This document shows positions 24,734 to 33,773 of a stretch of 64,000 nucleotides of DNA, one piece after another. Source of the DNA: JAXGZG01 sp050952065 (GTDB lineage: Bacteria; Bacillota; Sulfobacillia; Fermentithermobacillales; Fermentithermobacillaceae); the NCBI GenBank assembly GCA_050952065.1, contig JBMNKF010000001.1:1-64000 (forward strand), written 5' to 3'. Position 1 is the first letter of the stretch; each line of letters begins with the position of its first letter. The notes under the pieces were generated by a model. The model ran no database searches, was not told where the DNA came from, and was given only the letters and a program-made list of their open reading frames with translations. The position numbers were made by a program, and so were the translations under genes.

Positions 24734-25935
24734 GTGCTGCTCACCTCCGCCAAGACTTCGTAGGTTCTGAGAGGCCTCACTTCAACCTCGGGGCTCTCTA
24801 CTCGTGTGGCCAACACTTGTCTTGGCTTTCGGTCGGTACCGAGAGGTACGCCGTCCCACTGGCCTGCTAGGGGCACAACGGTCCCCGGTACCAGCGCCTT
24901 GGGGTGGACAGCCACTCTTGCCCCTCCCGAGTACACCTCAACGTGGTAGCCGTTCTCCCTGACTTCCACCGTCTTCCCAGCGAAAGCCCAAGGCACTCCG
25001 TACCTGCTTCCGCCGAAACTCACGAACCCGTCCCGACTGACCTTGCGCTCCTCAGCGAGAAAAACCACCAACGCTGCCCTATCTGGCAAGGCATGAAGGT
25101 TTTCCTCAGCCAAGAGGTCGCAAGGTCTCTTCTGAGTAGTACCGTGGACTCTCTTGTTTGCAACGGCATCACACCATGCCCTAACTTGAGCGTTCAAGTC
25201 TTCCAGGCCGAAAAACCTAAGCCCCGGCCAGAAACTCTGCCTGAGGTAACGGATCGCTCTTTCGACCCGGCCTTTGGTCTGGGCCCTGTAAGGCCGGCAG
25301 GCTTTAGGGTAGAAGCCGGCTACCAGGGCAAAGTCTAGAAACCTCTGGTTCCACACCGGTTGACCACCTTCATCCCGTCCAAGCACTACCGGCTTGAGGT
25401 TGTCGTACAGGATGTGTTCAGGCACCCCTCCGAAGTACTCGAAGGCATGGATGTGGCACCGTATCAGTGTAGCTGTGTCCTGCCTGTCCACAAACTCCAC
25501 ATACATCGCCCTCGAGTAACTCATCACCATGATAAAGGCGTAGATCTTCCGCTCACGGCCCTGTTCTTCGTACTTGAACACACCGAAGTCTACTTGGGCT
25601 TGCTCCCCGGGCTTGGTCTCAAACCGTGAGACAGCCTGGGCTTTTTGCAAAGGACGGAAGGGTTTTAGGAAGTCTTTGAGAATTGTCTTACCGCCGGAGT
25701 ACCCGAGAGACTTGATCTCGTTAAACAGGCGGTTGGCGTTGAACACGCCCTCGGCCATCCTGGCTCTAAGGTAGTCTTTGTAGGGATCCAGTTTGGACGG
25801 CCGCGGTGGCCTGGGTTTGTACTTGGGCAGTTCTTGGCACTGGAGATACTTGGCGATGGTCTTCCGGTCTCTGCCGGTCCGCCTAGAGATCTCCCTGATG
25901 CTGAGTCCTTGGCTGCGCATGAGTTTGATATCCAA
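24730..25935 (-). CDS. istA: IS21-type transposase IstA, family B
   Basis: DDE transposase of about 401 residues, with helix-turn-helix SIREISRRTGRDRKTIAKYL and catalytic contexts AQVDFGVFKY, HILYDNLKPVV and KGRVERAIRYL. I prefer the TTG at 25935 because AGGAGG lies 10 bases upstream; the open frame reaches a GTG at 25965. The identical 5' end is present as a fragment at 16939-17196. Sequence differs strongly from families A and C in this window. Confidence 0.93.
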   Translation of the reverse strand: MDIKLMRSQGLSIREISRRTGRDRKTIAKYLQCQELPKYKPRPPRPSKLDPYKDYLRARMAEGVFNANRLFNEIKSLGYSGGKTILKDFLKPFRPLQKAQAVSRFETKPGEQAQVDFGVFKYEEQGRERKIYAFIMVMSYSRAMYVEFVDRQDTATLIRCHIHAFEYFGGVPEHILYDNLKPVVLGRDEGGQPVWNQRFLDFALVAGFYPKACRPYRAQTKGRVERAIRYLRQSFWPGLRFFGLEDLNAQVRAWCDAVANKRVHGTTQKRPCDLLAEENLHALPDRAALVVFLAEERKVSRDGFVSFGGSRYGVPWAFAGKTVEVRENGYHVEVYSGGARVAVHPKALVPGTVVPLAGQWDGVPLGTDRKPRQVLATRVESPEVEVRPLRTYEVLAEVSST

Positions 25936-26058
25936 AGTTTCCCCGCCTCCTAGCAAGAATCGCACCTCCGAAACTTGGCTCGTTACGGAGTGCTTCTTCG
26001 AGGGGGTGGGGGATTTTTCATCCGGCCCTAATGGCGGATTTTACAACCGGCCGTAACA

Positions 26059-26184
26059 CCACAAATGCGTCCAGTGTCTGGCCTGCCTGCACTGGTGCCC
26101 GGAGAGAGGGATGGACTACGGCAATTCGGAAAAGTGCTGCACAAGTGCCCGGGAATGACCCTGGAGGAGTACCTCAGGGGGTAG
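26059..26184 (+). pseudogene. C-terminal remnant of an EFR1-type ferredoxin
   Basis: Immediately outside the IS21-B end the plus strand reads KCVQCLACLHWCPERGMDYG, a 4Fe-4S motif (CxxCxxCxxxCP), then NSEK. A one-base shift near 26130 is needed to continue LHKCPGMTLEEYLRG to the TAG at 26182. The order ferredoxin motif, DYGNS, and short tail fits the end of EFR1-type proteins. The 5' part was removed by the insertion sequence. Confidence 0.65.
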
Positions 26185-26483
26185 GGAATCCGGGTAGGGG
26201 ACCTCGTCAAGACATTATCCTTCATGACAACAAGCTTCCGCTCGGAAAGCTTCATGCTGACGCATGACCGATGAGACCGAAGATTGTCGTCGAATCGGCA
26301 GGGTATTTGCCCTAAACTCTCGAAGCATCCATGTAGTGCCCGCCGTGTGCATTGCTTGATTATTCGGTGACGTTCAAAGGCACAGAACGACCCAAGAAGC
26401 AGTTCTCGGATGTAGTCCACCACTAAGCAACTGGGGCAGATTGGCCTGTTTTCGCACACTCTGAATGGAAGGAATGCTAGTCT
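26185..26483. other. non-coding stretch before the NERD-helicase gene
   Basis: No gene recognised. It contains only the presumed leader of the gene at 26484, with GAAGGA about 12 bases before the ATG. Confidence 0.45.
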
Positions 26484-28142
26484 ATGGCTACCATGATCCC
26501 TGACCTCGACCCACGCCTAATAGACAATGATGGTGAGCGGAGAGTATACGCGGCGCTACGAAGACTTCCTGCTTCCTACACTGTGCTGTACTCCTACAGG
26601 TTCCGCACTCGTGTTGCCGAGGATCTTGATAGCCATCCCGGCGAGGCTGACTTCGTGGTGGTGAATCCGACTCTTGGCTACCTTGTGATTGAGGTAAAAC
26701 AGGGTAAAGTCGGGTACGCCAACGGCCAGTGGTATGAGCAGAAGCAGGGACTGCAGAAGCCCATGTCAAAGGACCCTGTGGACCAAGTCGAGAAGGCCAA
26801 GTTTGCTATCCTGAACCGCTACAAGGTCATGGCAGGGGCTGCCTATTTCCCACTAAAGGTGAGGCATGCTCTATGGTTCCCCGATTGCAGCCACGTTTGG
26901 GGTGAACTCCCGGCGAACTTGGCCCGAGAGAGCGTTCTCCTGGAGCCTGACCTCGACTCACCGGAGGGCGCCGTCCGGCGCGCATTCGACACAGCTGATA
27001 TGCCGCCCCAGAGACGAGACACTGACCTACTCATACAGAAGGTCCTTGCTCCTAGGTGCCGCTTCTTCGCGGGCATGGACGAAGAAATAGATCGCTATGA
27101 AAGGGAATCCAAGCGAGTCCTCACTGACGAGCAAGAGCGGATCCTCGATGAGACCGAATTGGACAACGCAAAGTCTTTTTTGGCGCCGCAGGTACTGGTA
27201 AGACCTTTCTGGCTCTCGAAAAGGCGCGCCGTCTCAAAAGGGCGGGGGGAAAAGGTGTTCCTTACTTGCTTCAACAGGAATCTTGCGAGGTACATGGCCG
27301 GCCAGGTTAATGATGAGATCGTGTGTGGAAGTTTCCATGACTATCTGCTTGGAGAACTGGCCAGGGTTGGCAGCGCTCTGCAGGTCCCGAAGGATGAGGC
27401 AGAGCAGAGCCGGTTCTACGATGAGGTCCTTCCGACAGCAGGCTTTGAGTATTTCGCCGCGGCACCGACTGAGGAGAAGTTCGACGCGATCATCGTGGAT
27501 GAGGGTCAAGACTTCTCAGAGAACTGGTATATCTGCCTGAATGCCATGCTCAGGGATGAAGTCGAAGGCGAGTTCTACGTTTTTGCCGACCCTAACCAGG
27601 ACCTCTTCAGGAACAACATCGAAGCCCTCCGTGCGATGGGAGTGTCACAGCACCGGCTGACCCGCAACCTCCGGAACACCGAGCATATCAGTAGATGGAT
27701 CGGTTCATACGTTAAAGAGGGCAGCCTTCGCCCCGGCCTCCTGGGAGGGCTCCCTGTTGTGCACATGCCATGGGACTCGGCTGACGAGGAGAAGCGGCTC
27801 ATTGAGGCCGAAGTTGGTCGCTTGGTCAGTCAGGGTATCAAGCCCGGCCGTATCGTCATCCTCTCACCCAACCGGCTGGAAAATAGTAGCCTTCAGGGAT
27901 GCACGAGAATCAAGGAATGGTCCCTCGATGACTTCAGGACGGCAAAAGGCAACTGCATCCGGTTCTCGACGATCCGAGCGTTCAAAGGGCTTGAAGCCGA
28001 TGTTGTGTTCCTCATAGGTCTGAAGGAAGGCAAGCAGACCTGCACTGATGCGGATGTGTATGTGGGCGGGTCCAGGGCCAGGTTCCTGCTGTATGTGTTC
28101 CATCATAGGGAGGAGCCGCCCAGGGGAATGGCGGTCTCCTAG
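26484..28142 (+). pseudogene. NERD-domain UvrD-like helicase with compensated frameshifts over Walker A
   Basis: The open frame of 552 residues has an N-terminal NERD nuclease-related domain (GEADFVVVNPTLGYLVIEVK) and SF1 helicase motifs DEGQDFSENWY, RLTRNLRNTEHIS and TIRAFKGLEADVVFLIGLK. Between about 27165 and 27248 the open frame reads nonsense (LAPQVLVRPFWLSKRR), while the neighbouring frame reads FFGAAGTGKTFLALEKARRL, the expected Walker A helix. A base lost near 27166 and one gained in the G run near 27245 explain this. As written, the helicase cannot bind ATP. The last residues (SRARFLLYVFHHRE) look shortened. Either the gene is inactive or the consensus has two indel errors. Confidence 0.85.
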
Positions 28143-28268
28143 ATCCGTTGATATGTTTCGGCACACACTGGGCGCAGCGCAGCATGGGTCAATCGCACGG
28201 TCTACATGGAGAAGGAGTCAATCAATCAACTCGTTAATCGTTGAGTGCCTGCTATGCTATCACTTACC

Positions 28269-28520
28269 TTACTCAAGCATTCGGTCTACGATGGCCTCAA
28301 TGTGGATCTGGGTGGTGTCCAGGAGTGGGACCTCCAGATCGCCCCCTTTGATGATAAGCGGTAGCTCGGTACACCCCAAAACGAGGGCGTCCGCCTTCAT
28401 GTCAGATATCATCCGCCGGGCTATTTGCAGTAAGAGATGCTTTTCCTCAGTCAGGACAATGCCTTCTTGTAGGTTGGGGAGTATGACTCCATGGATGGCT
28501 TGCTGTTCCTCTGGCGTGCA
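28269..28520 (-). pseudogene. C-terminal remnant of an aspartate/glutamate racemase-family protein
   Basis: The minus strand reads CTPEEQQAIHGVILPNLQEG, then MKADALVLGCTELPLIIKGG and ends TTQIHIEAIVDRMLE before TAA. LGCTELPL with its cysteine is the second catalytic cysteine motif of the racemase family, and the final HIEAIV helix is typical. The N-terminal half with the first cysteine is missing; a stop in frame (near 28522) precedes it. Confidence 0.75.
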
Positions 28521-28698
28521 TTATAATGTTACGGGATGTCTGCTATGCTTTCGCCCCCGATATCGAGGGTCTTGAGCTCTGTAGAGCGGAAGACTTGCAC
28601 GTCCGAGTACGTGGATATGCTTCCAAGGAGCAGGAACGCCTTACTCATATGAACATGGAGAATTGGATTAGCAGTGGGCAAGTCGGGGGAGTGCCGCA

Positions 28699-29711
28699 AT
28701 GAGCGATGAGTCTGGGAAGGGAGAAACCGTCATGAGCACTACGGACATTGTCGTTGTTAAGAATCTCAGTAAGCGCTATGGCGACTTTGCGGCGGTTGAC
28801 AACATTTCCTTTTCCATTCGCCGCGGTGAAGTATTCGGCTTCCTCGGCCCTAACGGCGCGGGGAAAACCACTACCATTAATATGATGATTGGCCTTGCAA
28901 GACCTTCTAGCGGCACCATCATGATTGCGGGATTGACGCGGTAAATAACATCAAGCGGGCACAGTCGATCATGGGAGTCGTATCAGATGAGAGCAATCTT
29001 TACGAAGAGATGGACGGATTCGATAACCTCTGCTTCTGTGGGGCCCTCTACGGTATGGGAAGAGCTCTACGTGAGAAGCGGGCCAGAGAGCTGCTGGACC
29101 AATTTGGTTTGACAGAAGCCGGGCGTCGTCCGTTCAGGGCGTATTCCAAAGGTATGCGCCGAAAACTGACTATCGCGGCCAGTATCATCCACGCGCCTGA
29201 AATCCTCTTTATGGACGAGCCTACAACTGGGATTGATGTGGAAAGCGCCAGGCAGATCCGCCAGCTTCTGTTGGATCTAAAGCAAGGCGGTACAACCATA
29301 TTTATCACCACCCATTACATTGAGGAAGCTGAGCGCATCTGTGATCGTATCGCCATTATCGTACGGGGCAATATTGTGGCAAACGGCACTCTGCCTGAGC
29401 TAATGAAAACTGTCTCTCATGGCCATGCCATTCGGCTTACTGCTGATCGGAGTCTGGAACCGTTTGCCGACGATCTGCAGAGGCATATTGGCCGCTGCAC
29501 GGTCAAAGCCCACAAGAACAATGAAGCGACTTTGTTTTGCGAAGAATGGATGCCTCTTTCACCTGTCCTCCAGTATTTGGACAAGAAAGGCGTTTCGGTG
29601 TTTGAAGCGAAAGCGATGCGGCCAACGCTTGAGGATGTTTTTGTGGAAATCACAGGGATTGAGGCGGCAAAACTCACGAAAGAGAAAGAAAAAGGAGGCA
29701 TGGCGAAGTGA
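28699..29711 (+). pseudogene. ABC transporter ATPase (DrrA/CcmA type), one-base frameshift
   Basis: The first frame (28699-28944) carries GFLGPNGAGKTTTINMM (Walker A) and stops at GLTR; the second frame (from 28971, readable from about 28933) continues DAVNNIKRAQSIMGVV through signature YSKGMRRKL, Walker B EILFMDEPTTGID and the H-loop FITTHYIEEAE. Inserting one A at GGATTG (28931-28936) joins them into a normal 337-residue ATPase with the usual C-terminal extension. The permease gene overlaps the end by four bases. It would energise an export pump; the substrate is unknown. As written only the second piece or nothing is made. Confidence 0.88.
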
Positions 29712-30451
29712 AGACCTGGATTGCCTTCTGGAGCATTTTGAGAAAGGATATAAACAACTACTATCTAAAACCGCCTAACATTAGCTGGGGAATCATCTTT
29801 CCGCTGTCCTGGACGTTGATGCAGCTGGTTCGATCATCCGGTGAGATGAACCTGTCCGATATTCGCGGGATGCTTCCGGGTCTTATGGCTATGAGTGTGC
29901 TGTTCGGCACGACCTCCATGCTGGCTGTCACAATCACCTTTGAGCGAAGGGGCCGTTCTTTCGAGCGACTCTTGCTGGCTCCAATCTCTCTAAGCATGAT
30001 GGTGGCTGCCCAACTTTCTGGCGCGGTATTGTTTGGGATGTTCAACGCCTTTGTCCCGGTGCTGTTTGCGGCCTTCTTTGTGGACCTTGCCGGAATCAGT
30101 TGGGGAACGGCGCTACTGGCAGTGTTTCTGATTGCAGTGACCTCTGCGCTCTTTGGCCTGATGATTGCAGTTTCTGCGAAGGAAGTGTTTGAAGCGCAGA
30201 CGCTTTCAAATTTCTTCCGGTTTCCCATGTTGTTTCTGTGCGGCTTGTTCATGCCCATCGGCAGCCTGCCCGTCTTTCTGCGGCCGATTTCTTATTTGCT
30301 CCCTCTGACTTATGGAACCGATCTGCTCAGCGGAGCAATTCTCGGCGCCGGGATGCTCGCACCTGCTTTGTGCATCCTAATACTGCTTGCTTTTGCCGCT
30401 GCTCTGTTTGCCTTCTGTCAGTACAACATTCGCAGGAAGTGGATTTTGTAG
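29708..30451 (+). CDS. ABC-2 type transporter permease
   Basis: A 247-residue membrane protein with about six hydrophobic segments (for example LPGLMAMSVLFGTTSMLAVT, GTALLAVFLIAVTSALFGLM, CILILLAFAAALFAFC) and the ABC-2 family motif region FFRFPMLFLCGLFMPIGSLP. It is the membrane partner of the frameshifted ATPase just upstream, with which its GTG start overlaps by four bases. Together they resemble drug, antibiotic or polysaccharide exporters of the DrrAB class. It appears intact. Confidence 0.92.
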   Translation: MKTWIAFWSILRKDINNYYLKPPNISWGIIFPLSWTLMQLVRSSGEMNLSDIRGMLPGLMAMSVLFGTTSMLAVTITFERRGRSFERLLLAPISLSMMVAAQLSGAVLFGMFNAFVPVLFAAFFVDLAGISWGTALLAVFLIAVTSALFGLMIAVSAKEVFEAQTLSNFFRFPMLFLCGLFMPIGSLPVFLRPISYLLPLTYGTDLLSGAILGAGMLAPALCILILLAFAAALFAFCQYNIRRKWIL

Positions 30452-30733
30452 GAATCAGCGCATTATTGGTCTGTGGAGTGCGGTACTGTCTACTGAGTTC
30501 GTGCCTTGTGTGACTTGGGTTTCTCTTTAGCTCTGGGCATACCCAGAGGACGAACTGCTGATCGGTTTGCAGTGTGTCAAGAAAGCGGCAGGCCTAATTG
30601 AGGCATGGGTGTTGAGAAGATGAAGATTCCATCCAAAAGTAGAATACAGAGGCCTATGATCCCATGTCCTGGCAGACCGATACAAGCCTAGTATCTGACC
30701 GAATCATTGAAAGAGACAGACGAACCGGTACCA
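30452..30733. other. intergenic stretch between convergent operons
   Basis: No gene recognised. A short hairpin CTCTGGGCATACCCAGAG (30530-30547) may end the ABC-2 operon, but it lacks a T tract. Confidence 0.4.
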
Positions 30734-30901
30734 TCAAGGGCATAGGACCCTCGATGAGACAATAACCACCACGCCCACTCCTATCCCTGCCAGCACAGCC
30801 CACATAGCGGCAGCCAGGATCCTGCGGATGTTCTGCTTCTCTTCCGCAGTGCGCTCTCGCTGATTGCGACCGCTTTTCCAGAAGTACCGGTTATACTCCA
30901 T
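30734..30901 (-). CDS. 55-residue single-span membrane protein at the end of the Dpp operon
   Basis: A small protein starting MEYNRYFWKSGRNQRERTAE at 30901, nine bases after the stop of the ATPase gene, with one membrane span (LAAAMWAVLAGIGVGVVVIV) and an external tail. The frame could also start further upstream inside the ATPase gene, but that part is a shadow. The basic N-terminal half would stay in the cytoplasm. Location as last gene of the peptide importer suggests an accessory role. I know no family for it; the protein-like layout (charged head, one clean span) is the only support. Confidence 0.5.
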   Translation of the reverse strand: MEYNRYFWKSGRNQRERTAEEKQNIRRILAAAMWAVLAGIGVGVVVIVSSRVLCP

Positions 30902-30909
30902 AGTCGTCT

Positions 30910-31863
30910 TCACACATCCAATACGCAGGCGACGTAATGGTCTGGCGCTACTTGCCTCAGCGGTATGTCCCCGTCGGTACAAGTATTTGTCGCGTGGGGG
31001 CAACGGGGGGCGAAGCGGCAGCCCGGCTTCGGGTTTATCGGACTCACAACCTCTCCCCGGATGATGTCTGTCCGCCGTTTGCGGCGGCTGCTGGCCTTTG
31101 GGATGGGGATGGCTGAAAGCAGCGCCCGTGTATAGGGGTGGAGGGGTTCCTTAAACAGCAGTTTGGAAGGAGCCCGTTCCACGCACTTGCCCAAGTACAT
31201 GACGGCGATCTCATCGGAGATGTGGCGCACTACTGACAAATCGTGAGTGATGAACATGTAAGTGAGATTGTGTTCTTCCTGGAGGTCCATGAGCAGATTT
31301 AGTATCTGGGCCTGAATCGATACGTCCAGCGCGGAGACAGGTTCGTCGCACACGATGAACTTGGGACTCAGCGCAAGCGCTCGGGCGACGCCTATCCGCT
31401 GCCGCCGGCCGCCGTCTAGCTCATGGGGATAGGCGCCGGCCAGTCTTTGTGCTAGACCTACCATGTCCATCAAATCAGCCGTTCTCTCGTATACCTCGGC
31501 ACGACTGGCACAGACCCGGTTAATTAGGAGCGGTTCTGCGATGAGTTCCTGGACGCTCATCCGCGGGTTCAGACTGCTGTAGGGGTCTTGAAAGATCATC
31601 TGCATCTGTTTGCGCATCTCGCGCCTTTCGCCTTTGGAGCAGTTCACTAAGTTTTTTCCGTCATAGATGATCTCTCCGGCGGTAGGCTCCTCCAGCCAGA
31701 TGACCGTGCGCCCCAGCGTGGTCTTGCCGCACCCTGACTCGCCAACAACGCCCAGCGTCTTGCCCTGATGGACTGAAAGATCGATCCCGTCTACGGCGTG
31801 CAAATAGCCGTTTCTCACCTTGAAATACTTCTTTAGTTCGCGTAATTCCAGTAGAGCGCTCAT
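30910..31863 (-). CDS. dppF: dipeptide/oligopeptide ABC transporter ATPase, DppF/OppF type
   Basis: Second ATPase of a peptide importer, 317 residues. Walker A GESGCGKTT is at 41-49, Q-loop MIFQDPYSSLNPRM, Walker B KFIVCDEPVSALDVS, H-loop FITHDLS, and the C-terminal oligopeptide-type cysteine region GCRFAPRCP. The signature reads ELDGGRRQRIG, with aspartate where the family has serine (LSGGQ), an unusual change in a key contact. The start at 31863 overlaps the DppD stop (ATGA); the longer frame to 31983 is rejected. It acts at the inner membrane with DppBCD. Confidence 0.93.
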   Translation of the reverse strand: MSALLELRELKKYFKVRNGYLHAVDGIDLSVHQGKTLGVVGESGCGKTTLGRTVIWLEEPTAGEIIYDGKNLVNCSKGERREMRKQMQMIFQDPYSSLNPRMSVQELIAEPLLINRVCASRAEVYERTADLMDMVGLAQRLAGAYPHELDGGRRQRIGVARALALSPKFIVCDEPVSALDVSIQAQILNLLMDLQEEHNLTYMFITHDLSVVRHISDEIAVMYLGKCVERAPSKLLFKEPLHPYTRALLSAIPIPKASSRRKRRTDIIRGEVVSPINPKPGCRFAPRCPHATNTCTDGDIPLRQVAPDHYVACVLDV

Positions 31864-32858
31864 TTGTGGGTCCCCTCTGCGAACAGATGGCACATTAGCT
31901 TGAGATCGCCTATACAGTGCATGTCCGGTTTTTGCCTTTCGCAGATGCCCATCCGATGGAGGCAACGGGGCGAAAACTTGCATCCGGGCGGAAGGGCGGT
32001 CGGATCGGGCATGAGTCCATCGATGGGTGATAGACGTCTGGCATCGCTCTCCAAGCTGGGAATGGAACCAAATAGTCCCACTGTATACGGGTGGTGCATA
32101 TTCCCGTCCAACACATCTTCGGCGGACCCGTATTCGATGATTTCTCCGGCGTACATGACTGCCACGAAGTCACAGGTTTCAGCCACAACTCCAAGGTCGT
32201 GACTGATCACTATCATGGCGGTGCCCAGTTCCTCTTGGAGTTCACGCATCATCGACAGAACCTGAGCCTGGATGGTTACATCCAAAGCGGTGGTAGGTTC
32301 GTCTGCGATCAAGAGCTCAGGATTACAGGCCAACGCCATGGAGATGACGACGCGCTGCTGCATACCTCCGGAAAACTGGTGAGGGTAGTCGGTCTTACGC
32401 TCCGGTTCGATGCCGACCATCTGCAAGATTTCCTCGACGCGCTCCTCGATCTGGTCCCTGGTAAGACCTTGAGTATTGTGCAAGAGCAGTGCTTCGGCAA
32501 TTTGGTCACCCACGGTTATGACGGGGTTTAGGGCGCTCATGGGGTCCTGAAATATCATGGACACGGTCTTGCCGCGGATGGCGCGCATCTCCTTCTCGGG
32601 CAGTGTCAGGATGTCTTTGCCCTCGATGAGGATTCTGCCTCGGGGCACACGGGCGGTACGCTCAGGCAAGAGCCGCATGATAGACAGGGCGACCGTTGTC
32701 TTGCCGGCACCCGTTTCTCCAACAAGCCCCAAGGTTTGACCGTGATCCAGCCGGATATCTATACCATTGACGGCGTATACGGTTTCGAGGTCGGTTTGGT
32801 ATGTGACGTGAAGGTCTTCTATCTCAAGCAATATTGGTTTGCTAGACGTGGCGGTCAT
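31860..32858 (-). CDS. dppD: dipeptide/oligopeptide ABC transporter ATPase, DppD/OppD type
   Basis: First ATPase of the importer, 332 residues, with Walker A GETGAGKTT (47-55), signature QFSGGMQQRVVIS, Walker B ELLIADEPTTALDVT and C-terminal region PPGCKFSPRCLHRMGIC that in this subfamily can bind an iron-sulfur cluster. It pairs with the DppF-like ATPase, overlapping it by four bases. Stop-to-start distance to the upstream permease gene is 12 bases. Substrate specificity lies with the binding protein at 38118, encoded outside this operon on the other strand. Confidence 0.95.
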   Translation of the reverse strand: MTATSSKPILLEIEDLHVTYQTDLETVYAVNGIDIRLDHGQTLGLVGETGAGKTTVALSIMRLLPERTARVPRGRILIEGKDILTLPEKEMRAIRGKTVSMIFQDPMSALNPVITVGDQIAEALLLHNTQGLTRDQIEERVEEILQMVGIEPERKTDYPHQFSGGMQQRVVISMALACNPELLIADEPTTALDVTIQAQVLSMMRELQEELGTAMIVISHDLGVVAETCDFVAVMYAGEIIEYGSAEDVLDGNMHHPYTVGLFGSIPSLESDARRLSPIDGLMPDPTALPPGCKFSPRCLHRMGICERQKPDMHCIGDLKLMCHLFAEGTHK

Positions 32859-32870
32859 GAAATACCTCCA

Positions 32871-33755
32871 TCAGGTCTTGAGTTTTGGATCCAGGGCGTC
32901 TCGTAAACCGTCCCCAACCAAGTTGAAACTCAACGCCGCGGCCAATATGGCGCAGCCGGGAAAATAGAGCAGGTACGGTGCTCGAAACATGTAGGTCCTG
33001 GCGCTGGAAAGTAACGCTCCCCATTCGGGTGCGGGCGGCTGTACTCCCATGCCGATAAAAGACAGCCCAGCTGCCGAAAGTATCATGGTCGCTATGCCCA
33101 TTGTAGTGTGTACGATGATGGGGCCGATGGCGTTAGGCAACACGTATTTCACTATGATGCGCAGATCGCTTGCACCGTAGGACCGTGCGGCGTCGATGAA
33201 ATCTTGATCTACCACCGTAAGCACCACAGAACGGATGAGACGGACTGTGCCCGGGACGCATGAAAGAGTGATCGCGATGAGGAGGTTGCGCAGATTCGGA
33301 CCCAACGCTGCTACCACAGCCAGCGAAAGCAATACCGGCGGCACCGACATGAACACGTCAAGCAGACGCATTACTACGTTGTCAAACCTTCCTCCAAAGT
33401 AACCACAAGCCGCGCCCAGGAGGCACCCGATGATCAGAGATAACACGCTGGTGGATACTCCTATGAACAGCGAGTATCGCGAGCCGTGTATGATTCTTGC
33501 GAACATATCGCGGCCGAACTGGTCGGTGCCGAAAGGATGCCCAGCTGAGGGCCCCTGCAATCGCTCCGCACTTACCTGAGCCGTGGTTTTCTCATAAGGC
33601 ACGATCAGATTTGCGAAGACCGAGACCAGCAAGATGAAGACCATGAGAACGAAGCCGATCATGGCTGCCCGGTTCTTTTTGAAACGGCGCCAGACCTCTT
33701 TAGCTTGACTGTGTTTTTTGTACTTGACGGCCCTCGTCTGTGCAGCCAACGCCAT
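32871..33755 (-). CDS. dppC: dipeptide ABC transporter permease, DppC/OppC type
   Basis: A 294-residue inner-membrane protein with N-terminal OppC-like segment (IGFVLMVFILLVSVFANLIV) and the BPD_transp_1 domain carrying the EAA-type loop DAARSYGASDLRIIVKYVLP. About six spans. It forms the channel with DppB (next upstream, 18 bases apart). The HPFGTDQFGRDMFARI motif is characteristic of DppC. Confidence 0.95.
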   Translation of the reverse strand: MALAAQTRAVKYKKHSQAKEVWRRFKKNRAAMIGFVLMVFILLVSVFANLIVPYEKTTAQVSAERLQGPSAGHPFGTDQFGRDMFARIIHGSRYSLFIGVSTSVLSLIIGCLLGAACGYFGGRFDNVVMRLLDVFMSVPPVLLSLAVVAALGPNLRNLLIAITLSCVPGTVRLIRSVVLTVVDQDFIDAARSYGASDLRIIVKYVLPNAIGPIIVHTTMGIATMILSAAGLSFIGMGVQPPAPEWGALLSSARTYMFRAPYLLYFPGCAILAAALSFNLVGDGLRDALDPKLKT

Positions 33756-33773
33756 GAACTTACCCTCTTATTC

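Larger units (their letters stand above)
22263..26058 (-). mobile_element. IS21-type element, family B, interrupted by IS3
   Basis: The ends TGTCAAGGCCGGTCGAAAAT at 22263 and, inverted, TGTTACGGCCGGTTGTAAAA ending at 26058 are matching inverted repeats, with internal repeats of the same type beside both. It carries istA and istB on the minus strand. An IS3 copy (22297-23918) is inserted 34 bases inside the istB end. The flanks differ: a clipped regulator on the left, a ferredoxin remnant on the right. Confidence 0.88.

Noticed and set aside
28048..28575. 175-residue plus-strand frame
   Set aside because: It covers the minus-strand racemase remnant, which has recognisable motifs, and has low-complexity serine-rich composition.
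28640..28698. Plus-strand text HMNMENWISSGQ, resembling part of a racemase
   Set aside because: Too short, and on the opposite strand to the racemase remnant; could be chance.
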